Origin: Roseovarius sp.
GTDB taxonomy: Bacteria > Pseudomonadota > Alphaproteobacteria > Rhodobacterales > Rhodobacteraceae
Assembly (NCBI RefSeq): GCF_030373445.1
Contig: NZ_JAUCYU010000001.1
Location: 124,001-188,000, forward strand
DNA length: 64,000 nt
Direction: 5' to 3'
This document shows positions 33,428 to 40,314 of this stretch, piece by piece. Position 1 is the first letter of the stretch; the number at the start of each line of letters is the position of its first letter. Position numbers and translations under genes: made by a program. Below the pieces are notes generated by a model. The model made no database searches, was not told the DNA's origin, and worked only from the letters and a program-made list of their open reading frames with translations.

Positions 33428-35187
33428 GTGAGAAGCCGGCGGCGCGGCACCGGGGCTTGAAGCCGGGCCTCGCCTTCCGGCTTGCCATCGTTCTCAGCCT
33501 CGCCATGCTGCCGCTCGGCCTGATCTCCGTCTTCCAGACCCTCAAGGTGCTGGAAGAACGCCGCACCCTTTCCGAAACCGCCCTTCTCGAACAGACCCAG
33601 CAGGCCGTCTCCGAAACCCGCGAGGTGATCCGCTCGGCGGTCAGCTCGGCCCGCACGCTGGCCGTCGCGGTTGAGGCATTCTCCTCCACCGGCCAGAGCT
33701 GTGACCTGATCATGTCGCAGGTGGTCGACCGCTCCGACCTCTACAGCTTCGCCGGGTTCATCGATTCCGACATGCAGCTCGTCTGCGCCTCGAACGGCGA
33801 ACGCCAGGACCTGGCCGATCTCGACATCATCCGCTCCGACCTCGAGAACCACGAGCCGGGCATGATCGTCCAGCCGCTCGAGTTCATCGGCCCGGGCTCG
33901 GCCGTGATCGTCACCGTGCCGGTGACCGACGCCAACGAACATCGCGGCACCGCCTGGATCGCCATCCCCCTGGGCAAGATCAACGGCGTGCTGGCCGCCG
34001 CCACCTCGGATGTCGATCTCGTCGTCTTCCAGCATGACGGCGACATCATCGCCACCGGCGATTTCGCCGACGACCGCCGCTCGGTCCTGCCCGCCGACAA
34101 GTCGCTGCCCGACCTGGTCGACGAGGGCCGCCAGACCTTTCGCGGCCTCAACCGCCAGGGCAGCCCGCGCCACTTCGCCGTCGTCCCGATCGTCGAAGGC
34201 AGCGTCTTCGCGCTCGGAAGCTGGCGCCCCCGCAGCCAGAGCTCCTTCCTGCCCGGCTACGAAGAGGCGATCTCGCTCTACGTGCCGCTGCTGATGTGGG
34301 TCATCGCCATCGCCGTGGCGTATATCGGCGTGCACCGCCTTGCCATTCGCCACGTCTGGCGCCTCAGATCGTGGATGCGGCTCTTCGCCGCCGGCCGCAC
34401 CGATCTCGACACCGCCCGGCTCGACAACGCGCCCGAGGAATTCGAGGTGCTGGCCGACGCCTTCCGCGCCATGACCCGCCGGATCTCCGACCAGGAACGC
34501 CGCCGCGACGAGGACCTGAAGGAAAAGACTGTCCTGCTGCGCGAGATTCACCACCGGGTAAAGAACAACCTGCAACTGATCTCCTCGATCATGAACATGC
34601 AGATCCGCAATACCGAAAGCCCCGAGGCCCGCCACCTCCTCCGCCGGGTGCAGGACCGGGTGATGGCCCTTTCGGCCATCCACCGCTACCTCTACCTGGC
34701 CCGCAAATTGTCCAAGGTGCGCGCCGACTCGCTGCTCGAGGACATCATCCGCCAGCTCGTCACCATCGGCGCGCTCGACGAGATGGACCACCGCATCGAC
34801 ATCTCCACCAGCTTCGACCCGGTCGAGATCAACCCCGACCAGTCGGTGCCCCTGTCGCTTCTGGCGACCGAGGCGGCGATCAACGCGGTCAAGCATTGCG
34901 GCGTCGAGCGCGGCGCGCCCTGCTGGATCAACATCGCGTTGAAACAGACCGGCACCGACACGCTCTGCCTCAGCATCGTCAACTCCCGCTCCACCGACGA
35001 GGGGACCGAGGCCGACACCCGCGACACCGACGGCTCCGGCCTCGGCTCGCGGCTGATCCAGTCCTTCGTCTCGCAGCTCGACGGCACGCTCGACACCCAT
35101 GTCACCGCCGACCGCTACGAGCTGCACGTCACCTTCCCGCTGTCCTGGCCGGAAGCCGAGGAAGACGACGCCCTTCCGGCGAAATGA
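33424..35187 (+). CDS. HWE/HisKA_2 sensor histidine kinase of the stress response (PhyK-like)
   Basis: 587 residues: membrane helix at ~18-37, a periplasmic sensor region of about 250 residues, a second helix (~290-310), a HAMP-like segment, then HisKA_2 with phosphorylatable His at 376/377 in [21 protein letters not shown]. The ATPase domain has the N-box [13 protein letters not shown] and G-box [12 protein letters not shown]. By position next to phyR-nepR-ecfG it is the likely kinase for PhyR. The sensed signal is unknown. Start ATG overlaps the ecfG stop. Confidence 0.88.
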   Translation: MSEKPAARHRGLKPGLAFRLAIVLSLAMLPLGLISVFQTLKVLEERRTLSETALLEQTQQAVSETREVIRSAVSSARTLAVAVEAFSSTGQSCDLIMSQVVDRSDLYSFAGFIDSDMQLVCASNGERQDLADLDIIRSDLENHEPGMIVQPLEFIGPGSAVIVTVPVTDANEHRGTAWIAIPLGKINGVLAAATSDVDLVVFQHDGDIIATGDFADDRRSVLPADKSLPDLVDEGRQTFRGLNRQGSPRHFAVVPIVEGSVFALGSWRPRSQSSFLPGYEEAISLYVPLLMWVIAIAVAYIGVHRLAIRHVWRLRSWMRLFAAGRTDLDTARLDNAPEEFEVLADAFRAMTRRISDQERRRDEDLKEKTVLLREIHHRVKNNLQLISSIMNMQIRNTESPEARHLLRRVQDRVMALSAIHRYLYLARKLSKVRADSLLEDIIRQLVTIGALDEMDHRIDISTSFDPVEINPDQSVPLSLLATEAAINAVKHCGVERGAPCWINIALKQTGTDTLCLSIVNSRSTDEGTEADTRDTDGSGLGSRLIQSFVSQLDGTLDTHVTADRYELHVTFPLSWPEAEEDDALPAK

Positions 35188-35209
35188 TGACGTTAATGAT
35201 GACCTGCCG

Positions 35210-35235
35210 GGAACCAGCGTAAGGTTTCGGACGTT
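35210..35235 (+). promoter_or_regulatory. EcfG-type promoter of the 44-residue peptide gene
   Basis: GGAAC (35210-35214), 17-bp spacer, CGTT (35232-35235), a perfect consensus, 33 bases before the start codon. Confidence 0.75.
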
Positions 35236-35267
35236 CCTGATTCAGAACAACAACACGGAGGTATATC

Positions 35268-35402
35268 ATGAGACGGAAGCACTTCTCGATGATTTCCCTG
35301 TTCGCCCTCATTGCCGTGGCAGCCTGGGACTTCATGAAACGGATCAGCGAAAACATGGACGACGCACAACCGGTGCCCGCCGTCGCCAAGGTCAAGACCT
35401 GA
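35268..35402 (+). CDS. Small membrane peptide of unknown function, stress promoter
   Basis: A 44-codon gene with GGAG seven bases before its ATG. The product starts MRRKHFSMISLFALIAVAAW, i.e. a basic N-terminus and one membrane helix, followed by a soluble tail (DFMKRISENMDDAQPVPAV). A hairpin (35411-35444) follows the stop. The perfect EcfG-type promoter and good ribosome site support a real gene. I know no named family. Confidence 0.72.
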   Translation: MRRKHFSMISLFALIAVAAWDFMKRISENMDDAQPVPAVAKVKT

Positions 35403-35410
35403 CACTGCCC

Positions 35411-35444
35411 GCGCGGTGCGAAGGTACCCGGTTTCGCGCCGCGC
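35411..35444 (+). terminator. Hairpin after the 44-residue peptide gene
   Basis: GCGCGGTGCGAA (35411-35422) pairs with TTCGCGCCGCGC (35433-35444), 12 pairs with one T-G, followed by AAGGTTTCC. It lies between convergent genes and the U-tract is weak. Confidence 0.45.
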
Positions 35445-35494
35445 AAGGTTTCCCCGAACGATTTCCAAAGACGTTTTCCCGAACGACGCTTCGT

Positions 35495-36085
35495 TCAGAT
35501 CGCCGCCGCGATCACCCCCACGGCCGCCGCCGCCCCCAACATTCCGAACAATACCAGCAGCCCGTCGGCCATGAACATGCCCGTCGCCACCACCGCCACG
35601 ACCACCCCCACCACGGACGAGGTGAAGGGCACCAGTTCCAGCAACGGCATCATCAGCCCGCAGACCAGGCACAGCGCCTGCGGCATGATCGAGAACGGGG
35701 GATAAGTCAGCCATTGCACCCGGCGCCGCGTGACCCGGTCCAGCAGCCGCGCGGGCTTGCGCAGCCACCGCACCGCGTCATGCACCCGCTGCGCCGGCAG
35801 GCTCGCATTGCTCAGCCACCGGGGCAGCCAGAGCGACGGGCGCCGCATCATCTGCTGCACCGACACCGCCGCGATCAGGATGCCACAGGCCGCCGAGAAC
35901 CCCGGCACGCCGCTCAGCGGAGAGATCACCATAAGCGCGGGCACCATAAGCAGCGGCGTGTAGCTTGCCCGCCCCAGCCGGTCGACCAGTTCGCGCACCG
36001 TCGAATGATCGCCCTCCAGCGCATGTTCCGTCTCGAGAACGATATCGACCGCGGCCATCGGCCGGCCCTTCACGCCTGCTGTCAT
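35495..36085 (-). CDS. exoD: ExoD family exopolysaccharide-related membrane protein
   Basis: 196 residues with an N-terminal cytoplasmic helix region (HSTVRELVDRLGRASYTPLLMVPALMVISPLSGVPG), which is the ExoD signature, and four membrane helices toward the C-terminus. In Rhizobium exoD mutants show altered exopolysaccharide and alkali sensitivity; the biochemical role is unknown. A perfect EcfG-type promoter lies 40 bases upstream. A downstream Met at codon 10 is an alternative start. Confidence 0.82.
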   Translation of the reverse strand: MTAGVKGRPMAAVDIVLETEHALEGDHSTVRELVDRLGRASYTPLLMVPALMVISPLSGVPGFSAACGILIAAVSVQQMMRRPSLWLPRWLSNASLPAQRVHDAVRWLRKPARLLDRVTRRRVQWLTYPPFSIMPQALCLVCGLMMPLLELVPFTSSVVGVVVAVVATGMFMADGLLVLFGMLGAAAAVGVIAAAI

Positions 36086-36124
36086 CCCTGCCCTTTCCGC
36101 TCAACGCCATCTTGACCGGAAAAC

Positions 36125-36149
36125 AACGTACCATGCCCAAACCGGTTCC
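36125..36149 (-). promoter_or_regulatory. EcfG-type promoter of exoD
   Basis: Reading leftward, GGAAC (36149-36145), 16-bp spacer, CGTT (36128-36125), exact consensus. Confidence 0.75.
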
Positions 36150-36199
36150 CCGAAGGCTGCGCCAAGGCGCCGCCCCTGTCGTTTCACCTTTGTACGCGG

Positions 36200-36224
36200 G
36201 GAACCGTTTGGCCGCCGAAGCGTT
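36200..36224 (+). promoter_or_regulatory. EcfG-type promoter of the 36265 gene
   Basis: GGAAC (36200-36204), 16-bp spacer, CGTT (36221-36224), exact consensus, 41 bases before the ATG. Confidence 0.75.
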
Positions 36225-36264
36225 AATGAAGCCTGAAAGCCAGTCTTTTACAAAGGACACTGTT

Positions 36265-36792
36265 ATGAAACACCACGTTCTCAGCGCCGCTGCCGCCGTG
36301 CTGATGTTCACCGCCCCTGTCGCCGTCCAGGCACAGGACGTCACCCTGTCCCGGATCGAGGTCCAGACCGACCTGTCGGCCTACGAAGGCAGCAACGCCA
36401 GCGAGTTCTGGCCGTCCCTCGAGGCCGATCTCGGCCGCGCCATCGCCTCGGTCGTCACGGTCGACGAAACCGCGCCCGCGCCCGCAATCCGGGTCGAGAT
36501 CAACAAGATCGCGATTTCCGGCAGCCCGATCCTGCCCGACACGGGCGAGTTCAACGAGATGGAAGGCACCGTCGCCGTGTTCCGCGGCCTCGAAGAGGAC
36601 GTGACCTCCGGTTCGCAGGAAGACGCCACCCCGAACGAGATCGAGCGCAGCTTCCCGATCAAGGTCAGCGCCGTCACCGGCGAGGCGATCGTGCCGGAAG
36701 GCTACATCGCCATCCCGCCCTCGGACGGCGATTTCTACGCGGCCATGATCGGCGGCTTCGCCCTCGAAACCGTCGAACGGCTCGACGAGTAA
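36265..36792 (+). CDS. Exported protein of unknown function, stress promoter
   Basis: 175 residues with a signal peptide (MKHHVLSAAAAVLMFTAPVAVQAQ) and an acidic mature domain with alternating strands (VTLSRIEVQTDLSAYEG; AIRVEINKIAISGSPIL). No family is recognised. AAGGA lies seven bases before the ATG, and an exact EcfG-type promoter precedes it, so it is probably a periplasmic member of the general stress regulon. A GC hairpin (GCCCCGG / CCGGGGC, 36808-36827) follows the stop. Confidence 0.75.
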   Translation: MKHHVLSAAAAVLMFTAPVAVQAQDVTLSRIEVQTDLSAYEGSNASEFWPSLEADLGRAIASVVTVDETAPAPAIRVEINKIAISGSPILPDTGEFNEMEGTVAVFRGLEEDVTSGSQEDATPNEIERSFPIKVSAVTGEAIVPEGYIAIPPSDGDFYAAMIGGFALETVERLDE

Positions 36793-36852
36793 CACGCCCT
36801 CTGCCGCGCCCCGGCCCGTGCCGGGGCGTGCGCGCCATTCCGACCTGAAAGC

Positions 36853-37629
36853 CTAGAAAGACTGGGCCTTGGTCCGAAGCGGCACCCGGTTCTCCATGAA
36901 GGCCGACACCCTGCTGCAGAACAGCCGCGTATGCTTCTGGCTCACCTCGTCCAGCGCATCCCCGTCCCGCGCCGCGATCATGTCGATCATCTCGTCATGC
37001 TCGTTATAAATCCGCTCGTAGTAGGTATCCGGTTCCTGTGAGGTGCGGTCCTCGTTCTCGAACATCAGGTAGGTCAGGCGCAGGCTGAAATTCAGCACCG
37101 TTTCGTAGCCTTCCTTGATGAACTCGTTCCCCGCCATCAGCGCGATCTGCTTGTGAAACTCGTGGTTCCGCTCGGTCATCGCCTGGAAATCCCCGGCCTT
37201 CGCGGCGGCCTTGTACCCCTCGTTGATCTCGCGCAGCACCTTGATCTGGTCCTGCGTGTGCCGCCCCGCCGCCAGCCGCAGCACGGCGGCCTGGTAGAGA
37301 TCCATCGCCTCGAAGATCCGCGGCACGTCGTTGAGGTTGATGACCTCGACGAAATGCCCCCGGTTTGCCGAGAACCGCACCAGCCGGTCGGCCTGCAGCC
37401 GGATCAGCGCCTCGCGGATGGGCGTGCGCGACACCCCGAACCGTTTCTCGAGCTGCGCCTCGTCCAGGTGGTCGCCGGGCTTCGCCACCAGCGTCAGGAT
37501 CTCCTTGCGCAGCGCGTCATAGACCACCTGCGTGCCCTTGCCGCGCGGCCGCCCACGCTTGGCCCGTTTCTCGAAGGTCTCCACCTGTCCGCCGCCCAGT
37601 ATGGCGCCATCTTCTTGCTTTTGTGCCAT
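36853..37629 (-). CDS. GntR family regulator, FadR/FCD subfamily
   Basis: 258 residues. The winged helix (about 25-95) has VYDALRKEILTLVAKPGDHLDEAQLEKRFGVSRTPIREALIRLQ. The FCD effector domain (about 110-245) keeps the metal/acid-binding His residues in NHEFHKQIALMAG and YNEHDEMIDMIAARDGD. It is last of an operon with the ligase and hydrolase. I infer that it binds the TATAC-N5-GTATA motif found in four promoter regions of the catabolic locus, with the pathway substrate or an intermediate as effector. Confidence 0.88.
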   Translation of the reverse strand: MAQKQEDGAILGGGQVETFEKRAKRGRPRGKGTQVVYDALRKEILTLVAKPGDHLDEAQLEKRFGVSRTPIREALIRLQADRLVRFSANRGHFVEVINLNDVPRIFEAMDLYQAAVLRLAAGRHTQDQIKVLREINEGYKAAAKAGDFQAMTERNHEFHKQIALMAGNEFIKEGYETVLNFSLRLTYLMFENEDRTSQEPDTYYERIYNEHDEMIDMIAARDGDALDEVSQKHTRLFCSRVSAFMENRVPLRTKAQSF

Positions 37630-37664
37630 GACGTGCTCTCAGTCCTCCCAACGCGCAGGGTAAG

Positions 37665-39251
37665 TCAACCTGCCACTTTCTCCCGGATGTCCGCAACCAG
37701 AACCGGCTTGATGATCTTCTTCGTCGGCGTCATCGGCATCTCCGGGATCACCTCAAGCCGCTCGGGCCACCGCATCTTGGCCACCCCCTGCCCGTCGAGA
37801 TAGGCACACAGATCGTCCAGCGTCAGCGAAGTGTCGGGCCTGAGCGCCACGTAAACACAGATCCGCTCGCCCAGCACCTCGTCGGGCATCGGCACCAGCG
37901 CCGACTGCACAATATCGGCGTGCCCGTCCAGGATACTCTCGATATCCGCCGGGTTTATCTTGATCCCGCCCCGGTTGATGATGTCCTTGCTGCGGCCGGT
38001 GATCATGATGTTCCCGTTCTCGTCGATCGAGGCCAGGTCGCCGGTGCGGAACCAGCCATCCCCGGTAAAGGAACTGGCATTGGCATCGGGGTTGTCGAGA
38101 TACTCGGGCAGGATCGAATAGCCGCTCAGCTGCAACTCCCCCTCGCCGCCTTTCGTCACGTCCTCGCCCTCCAGCGTCATGATCCGCGCGGTCAGCCCCT
38201 CGGCCAGCTGCCCCACGGTCGCGTGCCGTATCTCAGGCGCGTCCGTCACCACCGTCTGCGTCGCCAGCAGCGCCTCGGTCATCCCGAAAAGACAGCCCAC
38301 GCGGCCATTGGGCAACCTTGCCTCGAACTGCGCCGCCACCTCCGGCGGGCAGATCGAGCCGCCGACGATCACGTCGCGCACCGTCTCGGGCGGGCTCGCA
38401 TCCATCACCCCGCTCTTCAGCGTCGCCGCAAGATGCGCGGGCGCCGAATAGACCACGGTCGGCCGCATCTCTGTCAGGTACTGCCCATAGGTCGGCGGCG
38501 TGAACATCGGGATCGGCACGATCGTCGCCCCCGACATCAGCGCATTGCCCGCGCACAGCAGCCCGAACACATGCGTCAGCGGCGGCGCGATCATCACCCG
38601 GTCGTCCTGCGTCATGCTCAGCATCTCGCCGAACCGCCGCGCATTCTGCGCCATCAGCGTCTGTTTCCGAATCACCCCCTTCGGCGCCGCCGAGGTGCCG
38701 GAGGTAAAACACAGCGCCACCTCCGCATCGGGCCCCGCGCCCTCGATCTCCGGCGCATCCAGATTGTCGGCCACCAGCGCGCCGAAATGATGCTGCCCGT
38801 CGATCTTCGGCCCGGTCACGCTGATCACGTGCTCCAGGCTCCCGATCTCGCCCTTCAGCGCCTCCATCACCTCCGGCCCGTCGTATTTCCCGACCTCCGC
38901 GGTCACCACCGCCTTCACCCCCGCGAACGCCATCAGCGGGTGCAGTTCCTCTTGCCGGTAAGGCATGTGCAGCGTCGTCAGGACACAGCCCGATATCGCG
39001 CAGGCCATGTAGGTCGTCACGAACTCCGGCGACGACGGCAGCTGGATCGCCACCCGGTCGCCCGTCTTCAGCCCCAGCGCCCCGAACGCCGCCGCCAGCG
39101 CATTGGCATTCCGCGCCAGCTCTGCATATGTCAGCTTGCCGTGGTCCGTCGTCTCCACCGCCAACTGCTCCGGCGTCTCCGCCGCCCAGTAGCGCATGCA
39201 GTCAAGGATCGTGCCCATCGCCCGGGCCTGTGTCAGCTTCTCTTGTGCCAT
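37665..39251 (-). CDS. AMP-dependent acyl-CoA synthetase/ligase
   Basis: An ANL-superfamily enzyme of 528 residues that activates a carboxylic acid through an acyl-AMP to the CoA thioester. The P-loop is CFTSGTSAAPKGVIRKQ, A5-like motif is GCLFGMTEALLATQ, then YLDNPDANASSFTGDGWFRTGDLASIDENG and the C-domain Lys in MPMTPTKKIIKP. The substrate is unknown; relatives act on aromatic, cyclohexane or medium-chain acids. It is translated from the same operon as the hydrolase upstream and gntR downstream. Confidence 0.87.
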   Translation of the reverse strand: MAQEKLTQARAMGTILDCMRYWAAETPEQLAVETTDHGKLTYAELARNANALAAAFGALGLKTGDRVAIQLPSSPEFVTTYMACAISGCVLTTLHMPYRQEELHPLMAFAGVKAVVTAEVGKYDGPEVMEALKGEIGSLEHVISVTGPKIDGQHHFGALVADNLDAPEIEGAGPDAEVALCFTSGTSAAPKGVIRKQTLMAQNARRFGEMLSMTQDDRVMIAPPLTHVFGLLCAGNALMSGATIVPIPMFTPPTYGQYLTEMRPTVVYSAPAHLAATLKSGVMDASPPETVRDVIVGGSICPPEVAAQFEARLPNGRVGCLFGMTEALLATQTVVTDAPEIRHATVGQLAEGLTARIMTLEGEDVTKGGEGELQLSGYSILPEYLDNPDANASSFTGDGWFRTGDLASIDENGNIMITGRSKDIINRGGIKINPADIESILDGHADIVQSALVPMPDEVLGERICVYVALRPDTSLTLDDLCAYLDGQGVAKMRWPERLEVIPEMPMTPTKKIIKPVLVADIREKVAG

Positions 39252-39284
39252 TGTCTCATTCCCTCTGTTGGATGAAGGCGCCGT

Positions 39285-40211
39285 TCAGGCGGCGTTGTTT
39301 TCCGATTGGGCCGTGGCGAACCGCACGGCATGTTCCGCGCTGCGCTGCGGCCTCTGCATCTGCATCAGGTGTCCCCCGCCCTCGACCGCGGCGGTCTCGA
39401 ACCCGAAACTCTGCGCCAGGAACGCCGCCGACCGGATCAGCACCGGAAGGTCGTGGCCCAGCGTGGTTCCCATCACCACCTGCACCGGCACGCGCACGTT
39501 CGCGATCCCGTCCCACCATTCCCGCGGCAGGCGGATGTCGAAGGTGTTGGCCTCCATGTCCGGGTCACAGACCAGCTCGTAAGGCGCCTCCGGGTCGTTA
39601 CCCGCCCGGTAGAGCATCCCCTCCGCCAGCCGCTCAATCACCTCGTCCGGGATGCCCCCGAACGTGGGCGACCGCCGCAGCGACGTCACCAGCCGTTCCG
39701 CCCCCGAAAACCGCCGCCGCCGCGCCCTGGTTCGACGCGACAGGCCCCGGTGCGCCTCCTCGAACTCTTCCAGCAGCGCCTCGTCCGCCACCGGCGGCAC
39801 CGGCGGCTCGTAAAGCGTCAGCGAGCGCCAGCCCCGCGGCTCCTGCGACTGCGCCATCAGCGTGGCGATCGAGCTCAGCGAATGGAACGCCCCGTGCATC
39901 GGCTTCTCGCCGAACGTCGCCTGGATCGAATCGTATATCTCCGGAATGTCCTTCACGAAGCGCGGCCAGGGGTTCTGCATCACCTCGCCCGGCCCGCTCT
40001 GCCCGTGGCTGCGCATGTCGAAGACCACGACCTCGAAATCGTCCATCAGGACATTGGCGAATTCGTAGAACCCGTCGATCGCCAACCCGTTGCCATGCGA
40101 CATGACGATCCGCTCGGGCTTGCCCTCGCCCCAGCGGCGAATGGCCACCCGGCCCCCGTCACTCAGCGCGAGCATCTCTTTTTCTACCTTGAAATCAAAT
40201 CCTTCGGTCAT
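39285..40211 (-). CDS. Alpha/beta hydrolase
   Basis: 308 residues. MSHGNGLAIDGFYEFANVL marks the oxyanion region, FDMRSHGQSGPGE the following strand, and FHSLSSIATLMAQ occupies the nucleophile elbow (H-S-L-S-S in place of G-x-S-x-G). The late His is in EGGGHLMQMQRP. The unusual elbow may still hold the Ser nucleophile. Substrate unknown; a ring-opening or ester-cleaving step in the adjoining pathway is possible. It is first gene of the operon, starting next to the TATAC motif at 40281. Confidence 0.82.
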   Translation of the reverse strand: MTEGFDFKVEKEMLALSDGGRVAIRRWGEGKPERIVMSHGNGLAIDGFYEFANVLMDDFEVVVFDMRSHGQSGPGEVMQNPWPRFVKDIPEIYDSIQATFGEKPMHGAFHSLSSIATLMAQSQEPRGWRSLTLYEPPVPPVADEALLEEFEEAHRGLSRRTRARRRRFSGAERLVTSLRRSPTFGGIPDEVIERLAEGMLYRAGNDPEAPYELVCDPDMEANTFDIRLPREWWDGIANVRVPVQVVMGTTLGHDLPVLIRSAAFLAQSFGFETAAVEGGGHLMQMQRPQRSAEHAVRFATAQSENNAA

Positions 40212-40260
40212 TCCCAGCCTTCCGGTTGCAGCCCTTCAACGAATTGCCGTCGCAAACGAG

Positions 40261-40288
40261 TTGACACGATCCAGCTTTATTATACAAT
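40261..40288 (+). promoter_or_regulatory. Sigma70 promoter of the molybdenum hydroxylase operon
   Basis: TTGACA (40261-40266), 16-bp spacer, TACAAT (40283-40288). The -10 is covered by the putative GntR operator, consistent with repression. Confidence 0.6.
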
Positions 40289-40295
40289 AAGTATT
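40281..40295. promoter_or_regulatory. Putative GntR operator 1 (TATAC-N5-GTATT)
   Basis: TATAC AATAA GTATT, between the divergent hydrolase-ligase-gntR and molybdenum hydroxylase operons. Similar 15-bp sites are at 53058, 53157 and 56901. Confidence 0.5.
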
Positions 40296-40314
40296 TAATG
40301 AATTTCAAGCTCGC

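Noticed and set aside
35210..35237. A reverse EcfG promoter reading into the kinase gene (GGAAC 35237-35233, GGTT)
   Set aside because: It arises from the near symmetry of the forward promoter and would drive only antisense of the kinase 3' end; no target gene.
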